Notes under the pieces: model-generated
What the model was told of the DNA's origin: nothing
What the model saw: only the letters and a program-made list of their open reading frames with translations
The model's database searches: none
Assembly: GCF_009674775.1 (NCBI RefSeq)
Contig: NZ_WKKE01000001.1
Span: forward strand, 304,675-368,674
Source: Flavobacterium sp. LC2016-23
GTDB taxonomy: Bacteria > Bacteroidota > Bacteroidia > Flavobacteriales > Flavobacteriaceae
DNA: 64,000 bases
Direction of reading: 5' to 3'
Shown: one piece after another, positions 55,464 through 64,000 of the stretch
Layout: each line of letters opens with the position of its first letter
How positions within the stretch are numbered: the first letter of the stretch is position 1
Translations under genes and position numbers: made by a program

Positions 55464-57266
55464 ATGTCAGCAGAAGCACACGATCACGGACACGAACACG
55501 ATCACGAGCACGAACATCACCATAAAGACACTTTCATTACCAAATATATATTTAGTATTGATCACAAAATGATTGCTAAGCAGTACCTGATTACTGGTAT
55601 CATCATGGGTATTATTGGTATTGCAATGTCATTACTTTTTAGAATGCAGTTAGCATGGCCGGAAGAGTCTTTTAAAATATTTAATGTTTTATTAGGCGAT
55701 AAATTTGCACCAGATGGTGTGATGGCTAATGATATTTATCTGGCTTTAGTTACAATTCACGGTACGATAATGGTATTCTTTGTACTTACAGCCGGTTTGA
55801 GCGGAACTTTTAGTAACTTACTTATTCCACTTCAGATTGGAGCAAGAGATATGGCTTCCGGTTTCATGAACATGATTTCATACTGGTTGTTTTTCTTATC
55901 TGCTGTAATTATGGTGTCTTCTTTATTTGTTGAAGCTGGACCGGCATCTGCAGGTTGGACAATTTACCCGCCTTTAAGTGCGTTGCCACAGGCAATTCCT
56001 GGTTCGGGTACTGGTATGACTTTGTGGTTGGTTTCAATGGCTATATTTATTGCATCTTCTTTAATGGGATCTTTAAACTACATTGTAACAGTTATCAACT
56101 TAAGAACTAAAGGAATGTCTATGACCAGACTTCCATTAACAATCTGGACATTTTTCGTAACAGCTATTATTGGTGTTATTTCATTCCCGGTTTTATTATC
56201 AGCTGCACTATTATTGATTTTCGATAGAAGTTTTGGTACTTCATTCTTCTTGTCTGATATTTATATTGCGGGAGAGGTTTTACATTACCAAGGTGGTTCT
56301 CCTGTATTGTTTGAGCACTTATTCTGGTTCTTAGGGCACCCTGAGGTTTATATCGTAATCTTGCCGGCAATGGGTCTTGTTTCTGAAATTATGGCTACGA
56401 ATTCCCGTAAACCAATCTTCGGATACAGAGCGATGATTATGTCAGTTCTTGCAATTGCGTTTTTATCTACAATTGTATGGGGTCACCATATGTTTATATC
56501 GGGTATGAATCCTTTCTTAGGGTCTGTATTTACTTTTACCACTTTATTGATTGCGATTCCATCTGCAGTAAAAGCGTTTAACTGGATCACAACTTTATGG
56601 AAAGGGAACTTACAATTTAATCCTGCAATGTTATTTTCTATCGGAATGGTTTCCACTTTCATCACTGGAGGTTTAACAGGAATCATTTTAGGAGATAGTA
56701 CTTTAGATATTAACGTTCACGATACATACTTCGTTATTGCTCACTTTCACTTAGTAATGGGTATCTCTGCACTTTACGGAATGTTCGGTGGTATTTACCA
56801 CTGGTTCCCTAAAATGTACGGAAGAATGTTAAATAAAAACTTAGGTTATATTCACTTTTGGGTAACAGCAGTTTGTGCTTACGGAGTATTCTTCCCAATG
56901 CACTTTATAGGATTAGCTGGTTTGCCAAGACGTTATTATACAAATACAAACTTTCCATTATTTGATGATTTACAAAATGTGAATGTTTTAATTACAACAT
57001 TTGCTCTTGTAGGAGGAGCTTTCCAATTAGTGTTCTTATACAACTTCTTCAGTAGTATTTTCTACGGTAAGAAAGCAGAACAGAATCCATGGAAATCTAC
57101 AACATTAGAATGGACAACTCCAGTTGAACATATCCACGGTAACTGGCCTGGTGAAATTCCTCACGTGCACCGTTGGCCGTATGACTACAGTAACCCTAAT
57201 CACGATGTAGATTTTGTACCTCAAAATGTACCAATGAAAGAAGGTGAAGAAGTTTTACACCACTAA
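55464..57266 (+). CDS. coxA: Cytochrome c oxidase subunit I
   Basis: A 600-residue heme-copper oxidase catalytic subunit with about twelve helices. Heme and CuB ligands are seen in GHPEVYIVILPAMG (the His-Tyr crosslink), WGHHMFISGM and HDTYFVIAHFHLVMG. The N-terminal 25 residues are strikingly His/Asp/Glu-rich (AHDHGHEHDHEHEHHHK), a possible copper-handling tail. It is the last gene before a terminator; coxC and coxD are not adjacent. Confidence 0.97.
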   Translation: MSAEAHDHGHEHDHEHEHHHKDTFITKYIFSIDHKMIAKQYLITGIIMGIIGIAMSLLFRMQLAWPEESFKIFNVLLGDKFAPDGVMANDIYLALVTIHGTIMVFFVLTAGLSGTFSNLLIPLQIGARDMASGFMNMISYWLFFLSAVIMVSSLFVEAGPASAGWTIYPPLSALPQAIPGSGTGMTLWLVSMAIFIASSLMGSLNYIVTVINLRTKGMSMTRLPLTIWTFFVTAIIGVISFPVLLSAALLLIFDRSFGTSFFLSDIYIAGEVLHYQGGSPVLFEHLFWFLGHPEVYIVILPAMGLVSEIMATNSRKPIFGYRAMIMSVLAIAFLSTIVWGHHMFISGMNPFLGSVFTFTTLLIAIPSAVKAFNWITTLWKGNLQFNPAMLFSIGMVSTFITGGLTGIILGDSTLDINVHDTYFVIAHFHLVMGISALYGMFGGIYHWFPKMYGRMLNKNLGYIHFWVTAVCAYGVFFPMHFIGLAGLPRRYYTNTNFPLFDDLQNVNVLITTFALVGGAFQLVFLYNFFSSIFYGKKAEQNPWKSTTLEWTTPVEHIHGNWPGEIPHVHRWPYDYSNPNHDVDFVPQNVPMKEGEEVLHH

Positions 57267-57275
57267 AAATATTTT

Positions 57276-57307
57276 AAAAGACTGTCCTAACCGACAGTCT
57301 TTTTTGT
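57276..57307 (+). terminator. Terminator of the act-cox operon
   Basis: AAAAGACTGTC pairs with GACAGTCTTTT around a 6-base loop, followed by a T-run. The stem is nearly the same as in the terminator at 22510. Confidence 0.9.
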
Positions 57308-57325
57308 TTTATTCCATTTAAATAT

Positions 57326-57404
57326 AAATTCCAATATCATAAATTCCAAACTCCATAAATGTTTACCAACGCATTGGAATTTGGAATTTATGATATTGGG
57401 ATTT
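57326..57404. repeat. TTGGAATTT-family inverted repeat before ruvB
   Basis: A 25-base left arm (from 57326, with CCAATATCATAAATTCC) and right arm (57380-57404, with GGAATTTATGATATTGG) match at all but one position around a loop of about 29 bases. Confidence 0.78.
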
Positions 57405-57453
57405 ACCTTTTTTTATTTAGAATTTAACTGTTTTTCAAACTGATTAGTTTGCC

Positions 57454-57461
57454 TATCTTTG
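57454..57461 (+). promoter_or_regulatory. Promoter -7 box of ruvB, only 4 bases before its ATG
   Basis: TATCTTTG matches TAnnTTTG. Its last base is 57461 and the ATG starts at 57466, so transcription would begin at or beside the start codon. Confidence 0.6.
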
Positions 57462-57465
57462 TAAA

Positions 57466-58488
57466 ATGAATGAGAACCTAGATCCCACTACAAACGGATA
57501 TAATCCAGAAGAATTAGATCTTGAAAAAAGATTACGCCCACTGTCATTTGATGATTTTGCCGGGCAGGATCAAGTTTTAGAGAATTTAAAAGTTTTTGTG
57601 GCTGCGGCTAATCAGCGTGGTGAAGCACTTGATCATACCCTTTTTCACGGGCCTCCCGGATTAGGAAAAACTACTTTAGCGAATATTTTAGCAAATGAAC
57701 TTGAAGTGGGTATCAAAATCACTTCAGGTCCGGTTTTGGATAAACCCGGCGATTTAGCTGGTTTACTAACCAATCTGGACGAAAGGGATGTTTTATTTAT
57801 TGACGAGATTCATCGTTTAAGTCCTATTGTTGAAGAGTATTTATATTCGGCAATGGAAGATTTCAAAATCGATATTATGATTGAATCTGGCCCAAATGCC
57901 AGGACTGTTCAAATCAATTTAAATCCTTTTACTCTAATAGGGGCAACCACGCGTTCCGGATTATTGACCGCGCCTATGCGTGCCCGTTTTGGAATTTCTT
58001 CCCGATTACAATATTATACTACAGAACTTTTAACAACTATTGTTGAAAGAAGTTCTTCTATTCTTAAAATGCCCATTTCCTTGGATGCTGCGATCGAAAT
58101 TGCAGGCAGAAGCAGGGGAACACCTCGTATTGCAAATGCTTTATTAAGACGGGTGCGTGATTTTGCACAAATAAAAGGAAATGGTACGATTGATTTAGAA
58201 ATTGCACGTTATGCTTTAAAAGCACTTAATGTAGATGCACATGGCCTGGATGAAATGGACAATAAAATTCTGCTGACTATTATAAATAAGTTTAAAGGCG
58301 GACCAGTTGGATTGTCTACTTTAGCAACTGCCGTTTCTGAAAGTAGCGAAACCATCGAAGAAGTATATGAACCTTTTCTAATTCAGGAAGGATTTATTAT
58401 GCGTACTCCGCGCGGGCGCGAAGTGACAGACAAGGCTTATAAACACTTAGGAAAAATAAATACAAATATTCAGGGCGGACTGTTTTAA
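57466..58488 (+). CDS. ruvB: Holliday junction branch-migration helicase RuvB
   Basis: A 340-residue AAA+ motor that drives branch migration with RuvA. Seen are [19 protein letters not shown], the Walker [13 protein letters not shown], the Walker [14 protein letters not shown], sensor [20 protein letters not shown], and the C-terminal winged helix with the RTPRGREVT arm. The N-terminus [11 protein letters not shown] is the usual one in Flavobacteriia, so the start at 57466 is secure. It leads an operon with a P450 and queG. Confidence 0.97.
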   Translation: MNENLDPTTNGYNPEELDLEKRLRPLSFDDFAGQDQVLENLKVFVAAANQRGEALDHTLFHGPPGLGKTTLANILANELEVGIKITSGPVLDKPGDLAGLLTNLDERDVLFIDEIHRLSPIVEEYLYSAMEDFKIDIMIESGPNARTVQINLNPFTLIGATTRSGLLTAPMRARFGISSRLQYYTTELLTTIVERSSSILKMPISLDAAIEIAGRSRGTPRIANALLRRVRDFAQIKGNGTIDLEIARYALKALNVDAHGLDEMDNKILLTIINKFKGGPVGLSTLATAVSESSETIEEVYEPFLIQEGFIMRTPRGREVTDKAYKHLGKINTNIQGGLF

Positions 58489-58498
58489 TTCTTTCAAC

Positions 58499-59845
58499 AT
58501 GTCTGCGAATAATAAATATAAGTACCCTGCAAAACTTTCGATATCCAGATTTTTTTTGGATTCTGAAGGGGTACGTAAAAATCCTATTCCTTTTCACAGA
58601 AGGTATTTTGATAAATTGGGAGATTCTTTTTCTATTAGAATTGGAAAATCTAAGCATATAATTTTATCGAGAGATAATGATGTTGCCCAGTATATATTAC
58701 AGAAAAATCAAAAGAATTATCATAAGTCTAAGTTTCAGTCCGTTTATCTTTCAAAGTATTTAGGAAAAGGACTTTTAACTGTTGATGGCGATTTCTGGTT
58801 AAAACAAAGAAGACTTATTCAGCCTGCTTTTCACAAACAAAAGATGAATCAGCTGGTTGAAAATATGGAGCAGACGATTGTTTATGAGCTAAATGGTTTA
58901 GCAGAAGAAAGCGTAGTTGATCTTTTTCCAGTCATGAGTGAACTGGCTTTTAATGTTGTTGCTAAATCATTATTTCAGTTTTCTATTGCTGAAGAGAAAT
59001 TGACTCGTATTAAATTTATTATTGAGGAAGTACAAAATTTTTTGATCAAAGAAATCAGACTTCCGCATAAAGGCTGGTGGTTCTCACTAAGTGGTCAGGT
59101 AAAAAAGCATCTTGAACTTGCAAAGGAAAATAACAGTATAATTCAGGAAATTATTGAAGAGAGAATTACTTCAAGGAATGAAGTTAATGATTTACTTCAA
59201 ATGCTTCTTGAAACTCGGTATGAAGATACTGGGGAAGGAATGTCTATTACTCAGTTAATAGATGAGATAAAAATCCTTTTTATAGCAGGACATGAGACTA
59301 CAGCCAATGCACTAACCTTTACACTGCATCTTTTAGGAAATGACCCTGTTGTTCAGCAAAAAGTTCTCGATGAAATTCTGAAAATTAAATCAGAAACGGA
59401 TGATTTAGTAGAGCAGCTTCAGAACATGCCATATACAAATGCTGTATTAAATGAGTCTATGCGCCTGTATCCGCCAGCATGGATTACAGATCGTCAAAAC
59501 GTAGAGGATGACAACCTAGGACAATTCAATATAAAAAAAGGAACCTTAATTGGAGTCTCTTTTTATGAGCTGCACAGAAATCCAAAATATTGGGAAAATC
59601 CGGACGAGTTTAATCCCGAACGATTTCTCGGAGAACAAAGAAAATATGCTATGCAGTATTTTTATCCGTTTGGAGCAGGGCCGAGAATGTGTATCGGAGC
59701 CGGATTTGCTATATACGAGATGTGTTTGGCAATTTCCCATATTGTTGAAAGATTCAAAATTGTTTCAGTTGAAGAGACAGCTCTTTTTAACCCATTAATC
59801 ACTTTAAAACCCGTAGGCGTTAAAGTCATTTTTTCAAGGAGATAA
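58499..59845 (+). CDS. Cytochrome P450
   Basis: A 448-residue soluble P450. The I-helix oxygen-binding motif is [10 protein letters not shown], the K-helix ExxR is ESMRLYPP, and the heme loop is [14 protein letters not shown] with the ligand Cys398. No membrane anchor is seen. It would need a separate electron donor. The gene is 10 bases after ruvB, and its stop shares one base with the queG start (TAATG). Substrate unknown; CYP102-like and fatty-acid hydroxylases are the closest in appearance. Confidence 0.93.
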   Translation: MSANNKYKYPAKLSISRFFLDSEGVRKNPIPFHRRYFDKLGDSFSIRIGKSKHIILSRDNDVAQYILQKNQKNYHKSKFQSVYLSKYLGKGLLTVDGDFWLKQRRLIQPAFHKQKMNQLVENMEQTIVYELNGLAEESVVDLFPVMSELAFNVVAKSLFQFSIAEEKLTRIKFIIEEVQNFLIKEIRLPHKGWWFSLSGQVKKHLELAKENNSIIQEIIEERITSRNEVNDLLQMLLETRYEDTGEGMSITQLIDEIKILFIAGHETTANALTFTLHLLGNDPVVQQKVLDEILKIKSETDDLVEQLQNMPYTNAVLNESMRLYPPAWITDRQNVEDDNLGQFNIKKGTLIGVSFYELHRNPKYWENPDEFNPERFLGEQRKYAMQYFYPFGAGPRMCIGAGFAIYEMCLAISHIVERFKIVSVEETALFNPLITLKPVGVKVIFSRR

Positions 59846-60768
59846 TGATTAATTCTAAAGAAACATATTCTAAATTTATAAAAGAAGAGGCAAAAAGGCT
59901 TGGGTTTTTATCCTGCGGTATATCGAAAGCAGGATTTCTGGAAAAAGAGGCCCCTAGGCTTGAAAACTGGTTAAAAAATAACCGGAATGGTCAGATGGCT
60001 TACATGGAAAACCATTTTGATAAACGATTAGACCCGACATTATTAGTAGATGGCGCCAAAAGTGTTGTATCGCTTTTACTTAATTATTATCCCGGAGAAA
60101 CTCAAAATCAGGACAGTTTTAAAATTTCAAAATATGCCTACGGGCAGGATTACCATACGGTTATCAAAGAGAAATTAAAAGAATTTCTTTTCTCCATACA
60201 GGAAAATATTGGTGAAGTTTCCGGTCGCGCCTTTGTTGACTCAGCGCCAGTTCTCGATAAAGCCTGGGCAGCAAAAAGCGGATTGGGATGGATTGGCAAA
60301 AACAGCAATTTACTGACTCAAAAAGTAGGTTCATTTTATTTTATAGCTGAACTTATACTGGATTTGGATTTAGAATATGATTATGCCACAACAGATCATT
60401 GCGGTTCCTGTACCGCTTGTATTGACGCCTGTCCTACACAGGCAATTGTTGCTCCCTATGTTGTAGACGGAAGCAAATGTATTTCCTATTATACAATTGA
60501 ACTTAAAGAAAATATCCCAAACGAAATGAAGGGAAAATTTGATGAATGGGCTTTTGGCTGTGATACCTGTCAGGATGTTTGCCCCTGGAACCGGTTTTCA
60601 AAACCTCATTCAGAACCCTTATTTAATCCAAATCCGGAATTGCTTTCCTTCTCAAAGAAAGACTGGATTGAAATTACTGAAGAAACTTTTCGCACGGTTT
60701 TTAAGAATTCCCCTATCAAAAGAACAAAGTTTGATGGTTTGAAGCGCAATATTAAATTCCTGCAGTGA
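59845..60768 (+). CDS. queG: Epoxyqueuosine reductase QueG
   Basis: A 307-residue cobalamin-dependent enzyme that reduces epoxyqueuosine to queuosine in tRNA. Two [4Fe-4S] sites are seen: [16 protein letters not shown] (Cys186, 189, 192, 196) and [13 protein letters not shown] (Cys239, 242, 246). Near residues 95-160 are the B12-side segments [36 protein letters not shown]. The C-terminal HEAT part of longer homologues is missing, as is usual in this phylum. It is coupled to the P450 by a one-base overlap. Confidence 0.95.
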   Translation: MINSKETYSKFIKEEAKRLGFLSCGISKAGFLEKEAPRLENWLKNNRNGQMAYMENHFDKRLDPTLLVDGAKSVVSLLLNYYPGETQNQDSFKISKYAYGQDYHTVIKEKLKEFLFSIQENIGEVSGRAFVDSAPVLDKAWAAKSGLGWIGKNSNLLTQKVGSFYFIAELILDLDLEYDYATTDHCGSCTACIDACPTQAIVAPYVVDGSKCISYYTIELKENIPNEMKGKFDEWAFGCDTCQDVCPWNRFSKPHSEPLFNPNPELLSFSKKDWIEITEETFRTVFKNSPIKRTKFDGLKRNIKFLQ

Positions 60769-61376
60769 GGTTAATTGATTGTTTTATTTCTGATTGAATT
60801 TTAAAATATAGTCTTCCTTTTTTATAAGAATTCTTAATTATCTTCTCAAACACAATCTTTTTTATTTAAAGTAAGTATTTGTTTACTTTTTAAAAATTAA
60901 CATACTGATAACTAATTATTTGTGTTTTTTGTTCTGTTTTATTTTTTTCAAAAAATTTTACATTTTTGTTTGATAAATATGTAAGAATGCTAAATATCAG
61001 CAATATTTTGATAGTTTTTCACTATTTGGTTATCAAATCATTACTTTTTCGCTATCTAAATGTGAATATCGACTGACAAAAGGTGTATTTCAACGACTTT
61101 ATGGGTAGTTTATCGACGAATGTATTTAGTATTGAGGACTTTACATATTTTCGCGGCACCAAAACTACTAATTTAATCCTATACAGTATTATTTAGTCTT
61201 CAAACTATTTAACCTTATGGCCCACATGCGATGTTATTCTACTGAAAATTCTGAAACGACTTTTGTTGAATTTCTAAAAACCAATATTTCTCTTTTATCG
61301 TATCTGTACTATATTCTGAAAACCAGGTTAGGTTATTTGGTTTATGATATTTCTATCTCAAAAACAATAGTTGTCT
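60769..61376. other. AT-rich intergenic region before the adhesin gene
   Basis: About 600 bases, very AT-rich, with many T-runs. No RNA gene, repeat or TAnnTTTG box of good quality is seen. A 55-codon frame at 61217-61384 exists but overlaps the adhesin start and is not believed. Confidence 0.55.
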
Positions 61377-64000
61377 ATGCGTAACTTTACTTTTAAAGGG
61401 ATTAGTTTATTTAAATTAATCTCATTTTTTATTTTTTTTCTTCTTATAAATTTTACTGCTTCTGCTCAGTTTTATACGAAACATTATATCGCACCGGCAC
61501 CGTGGCAGTACTTTAGTAAAGCTAATGAAATTGTAATTGCTACAAATTCTGTTGCAGAAGTAAATATAACGGTAAACAAAAGTGATGGCACTCTTATAAC
61601 TTCGCTGAAGGCAAAAAAAGGAACACCAGCTGTTTACAGATTTCCTCTTTTAGCAAAGAATCTTCCAATGAACGCCTTAGATACTGTACTCACAGGTGCG
61701 GGATTAATTGTGACCAGTGATGGGCCAATAGCTATAAACCTGCGGAATATTGCTTCAGATGATTATTCCAATGGTGACAATGTTGATGCTAATATAAAGG
61801 GAAATGCAGCGCTTACCAGCTTTGGAGATGCGGGGATTGGAGTACGATTTAGAATAGGGTATTACAGAGATGGTTCGTTGGGGACCTTTAGCACTTTTGG
61901 AGATCAAAGGCCGATTTATAGTATTATGGCAACTGTTGATAATACAAGTATAACGATCGATAACGTCGTTAAAGCGACATTAAATGCTGGGCAAAGTTAT
62001 ATGTTTAAGGCTCCAATGGGAACTTTAGTAGAATCTTCAAATCCGTCAGTGATGAATACATCTGCTGCTATAGATGTACCGGGAGGTTGTGGAGATGGCG
62101 CTTTTAACCAGATTCCTCCTGAATCCGTTTTGGGAACTGAATATTTTCTGGAACGAGGAACGGGAAATAATACGGCAGAACAGACTACTGTAGTAGCTAC
62201 AAAAGATGATACAAAGATAACAATAGAAGGTTATTCAGCTACCGGAGCGCTTGTATCTACCACAACTCAGACTCTGGCACAGGCAGGGAAGTTTTACACT
62301 TTTGTAAATGGTGTTCCGGGCACAAGTTTTACGGCATCCCATATCGTTGCAGATAAGAGGGTTGCTGTGTATTCAGGAACTGCACAAAATTGTGAAGTTG
62401 ATATTTCAACAATTGCACCTGTATCAGAATGTGGAGGGTCTAATTTTATAGAAACAACCAAATTTAAAAATTATGCTTCAAATAATTTAGATTATTTTGG
62501 TTATATCCTTTTACGAAGTGCCACCGAAATTGTAACCGTAAATGGTACTAATATTGCAAGCATTTCTGGTATTCCAGCCCGTTATCAGATTGGTTCAACA
62601 GGCTGGTATCTGATAAACTTTAATAGTGTTCAAATTGGAAGCCCGGAAGTACTTTCTATTGCAAGTAATGCTAAGCTTACCGTTTCGATAGTACAACAGG
62701 CAGGAGGATTCTCAATGGCAGGATTTTTCTCAAGTTTTGCTGCTCTGCCTGACGATCCGACTATGGCGTATGTTTCAGGAGGAGGATGTACCAATAATAC
62801 AGCAACACTCACAACTCCTTCCGGTTTTGCACCCTATCAATGGTATTACAATGGCACAGCAATTTCTGGTGCAAATTCAAATACATATATAGCTACCAGA
62901 ACAGGTTCTTATGCGGTAGCTTCAACTTTAGCTTGTGGTGTTCAAACGCAATCTAAACCGGTTTCAGTTACTTTATGTACCGATTTGGGAGTTACAAAAA
63001 CGGTTGATAATGCAACACCATGTGTAGGCTCTAATGTAGAATTTATAGTTACCTTAAGTAATTTAGGGGTTAATAATGCCACAGGAGTTTCTATCAACGA
63101 TTTGCTTCCTACCGGATATACTTATGTAAGTTCAGTAGCCTCAATTGGGAATTATAATTCATCAACCGGAGTTTGGAGTATTGGAGATGTTGATGGAGGG
63201 GTTAGCCGAACATTAAAAATTACGGCAAAAGTAAACCCTACAGGAGTTTATAACAATACGGCAGCATTACCTAATTCGACAGTAGATAGTAATTCGGCCA
63301 ATAATTCGGCAAGTGTTTCAACAACCCCTAAAGCATTACCGGCAGCACTTTCCTTAACAGGAAGTACCATCTGTGTTCCTGCATCAGGAGGGACAATCAC
63401 ATCCACCACCTCAGTTACTAATGTAAATTATCAACTATACAATTCCGCTAATAATGCTGTTCAGGCAGTAAAAGCAGGAACCGGATCCGGACTTACGTGG
63501 TCAGGTCTTTCTGCAGGTACAGGATACTACGTGATTTCTACTAGTGCGGGAATGTGTACCTCTACGAGTAACGCTGTTGCTATTGTAGCGGATACCCAAA
63601 AACCAACAATAACGTGTCCTGCAAATGTTACCAAAACAACAGATGCCAATTCATGTACCGCAACAGGAGTTGTTTTGGGAACCCCAACGACAGCCGATAA
63701 TTGCGGCGTTGCTTCAGTTACGAATAATGCACCAGGCTCATACCCAATCGGAGTAACCACCGTGACGTGGACCGTGACGGACAATTCAGGAAACACTCAA
63801 ACATGTACGCAAACCGTAACGGTAACTGATACGCAAAAACCAACAATAACGTGTCCTGCAAATGTTACCAAAACAACAGATGCCAATTCATGTACCGCAA
63901 CAGGAGTTGTTTTGGGCACCCCGACGACAGCCGATAATTGCGGCGTTGCTTCAGTTACGAATAATGCACCAGGCTCATACCCAATCGGAGTAACCACCGT
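61377..64000 (+). CDS. Large adhesin-like HYR-repeat surface protein (cut by the right edge)
   Basis: An open frame of 874 codons to the window end. A signal peptide ends near residue 31 (FTASAQ). Residues about 32-460 resemble the IgGFc-binding N-terminal domain found in many flavobacterial surface proteins. An Ig-like segment follows (PYQWYYNGTAISGANSNTY). Residues about 536-650 are a DUF11 repeat (LGVTKTVDNATPCVGSNVEF, SINDLLPTGYTYVSS). From residue about 739 come HYR repeats of 79 residues, one complete and one cut. Such proteins usually end in a type 9 secretion signal, which must lie outside the window. Confidence 0.9.
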   Translation, partial: MRNFTFKGISLFKLISFFIFFLLINFTASAQFYTKHYIAPAPWQYFSKANEIVIATNSVAEVNITVNKSDGTLITSLKAKKGTPAVYRFPLLAKNLPMNALDTVLTGAGLIVTSDGPIAINLRNIASDDYSNGDNVDANIKGNAALTSFGDAGIGVRFRIGYYRDGSLGTFSTFGDQRPIYSIMATVDNTSITIDNVVKATLNAGQSYMFKAPMGTLVESSNPSVMNTSAAIDVPGGCGDGAFNQIPPESVLGTEYFLERGTGNNTAEQTTVVATKDDTKITIEGYSATGALVSTTTQTLAQAGKFYTFVNGVPGTSFTASHIVADKRVAVYSGTAQNCEVDISTIAPVSECGGSNFIETTKFKNYASNNLDYFGYILLRSATEIVTVNGTNIASISGIPARYQIGSTGWYLINFNSVQIGSPEVLSIASNAKLTVSIVQQAGGFSMAGFFSSFAALPDDPTMAYVSGGGCTNNTATLTTPSGFAPYQWYYNGTAISGANSNTYIATRTGSYAVASTLACGVQTQSKPVSVTLCTDLGVTKTVDNATPCVGSNVEFIVTLSNLGVNNATGVSINDLLPTGYTYVSSVASIGNYNSSTGVWSIGDVDGGVSRTLKITAKVNPTGVYNNTAALPNSTVDSNSANNSASVSTTPKALPAALSLTGSTICVPASGGTITSTTSVTNVNYQLYNSANNAVQAVKAGTGSGLTWSGLSAGTGYYVISTSAGMCTSTSNAVAIVADTQKPTITCPANVTKTTDANSCTATGVVLGTPTTADNCGVASVTNNAPGSYPIGVTTVTWTVTDNSGNTQTCTQTVTVTDTQKPTITCPANVTKTTDANSCTATGVVLGTPTTADNCGVASVTNNAPGSYPIGVTT
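63591..64000 (+). repeat. Near-identical 237-base HYR repeats inside the adhesin gene
   Basis: Unit 1 is 63591-63827 and unit 2 begins at 63828. Each starts DTQKPTITCPANVTKT in translation. Over the visible second unit the DNA differs by only a handful of bases, such as GGGAACCCCAACG against GGGCACCCCGACG. Confidence 0.9.

Noticed and set aside
61217..61384. A 55-codon open frame before the adhesin gene
   Set aside because: It overlaps the adhesin ATG, has no signal, motif or promoter, and its composition is that of the AT-rich gap.
63527..63997. Two similar antisense frames within the HYR repeats
   Set aside because: They are only the complement of the repeated adhesin sequence; their likeness to each other comes from the DNA repeat.

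Overview
This is an AT-rich chromosomal segment from a Bacteroidota bacterium, almost certainly a flavobacterium (Flavobacterium or a close relative). The evidence is the TAnnTTTG -7 promoter boxes (often with TTTG about 19 bases upstream) and A-rich start sites without Shine-Dalgarno sequences. It is also the gene content: an Alternative Complex III plus cytochrome oxidase operon, DUF2723, DUF3127 and DUF4920 proteins, and a large HYR-repeat surface protein. The identification rests on reading the sequence; no database was searched.

Layout. 1-3.8 kb: the N-terminal part of a sensor kinase cut by the left edge, a flavin reductase, an OB-like DUF3127 protein with an SSB-like acidic tail, aat and a MOSC protein. 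3.8-10.95 kb: a complete leftward thiamine operon read from a TPP riboswitch (thiS-thiC-thiE-like-thiD-thiE-thiG-thiH-thiF). 11-13.9 kb: tag, small hypotheticals, two lipoproteins and a queuosine-precursor transporter. 14-19.2 kb: an M3 peptidase facing the ribosomal operon rplM-rpsI-rpsB-tsf. 19.3-25.5 kb: two ferritin-like proteins with twin-arginine-type leaders, a LacI-type regulator and polA. 25.6-28.6 kb: a two-component system flanked by two paralogous lysine/alanine-rich exported peptides with matching direct-repeat operators. 28.7-38.3 kb: a metallophosphoesterase, a thioredoxin-fold protein without active-site cysteines, a polysaccharide deacetylase, a DUF2723/TMEM260-like membrane protein, two tandem tRNA-Gln genes, an AraC regulator, an aldehyde dehydrogenase and a universal stress protein. 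38.4-43.2 kb: rimP-nusA-infB behind an apparent attenuator. 43.3-45.7 kb: a DUF4920 protein, a decayed toxin-like locus and a SPOR protein. 45.8-57.3 kb: actABCDEF-coxB-coxA. 57.4-60.8 kb: ruvB, a cytochrome P450 and queG. 61.4 kb to the right edge: a large adhesin-like protein with near-identical HYR repeats, cut by the edge.

How the genes work together. The thi operon holds both the pyrimidine (thiC, thiD) and thiazole (thiS, F, G, H) branches plus their coupling enzyme (thiE), under feedback by TPP. The act-cox operon carries electrons from quinol through ACIII to an aa3/caa3-type oxidase; subunit III is not next to it. The queuosine-precursor transporter and queG belong to one tRNA-modification pathway although they are about 46 kb apart.

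The most interesting unit is the two-component system at 26.2-28.2 kb. Both flanking peptide genes carry TCTTCATTT twice at an 11-base period, ending exactly 8 bases before a TAnnTTTG box. This looks like an OmpR-family operator and suggests a small envelope-stress regulon. Other points of note are the terminator-like hairpin in the rimP leader, the structured rpsI-rpsB spacer, a probably leaderless ruvB, and several families of long inverted repeats between genes.
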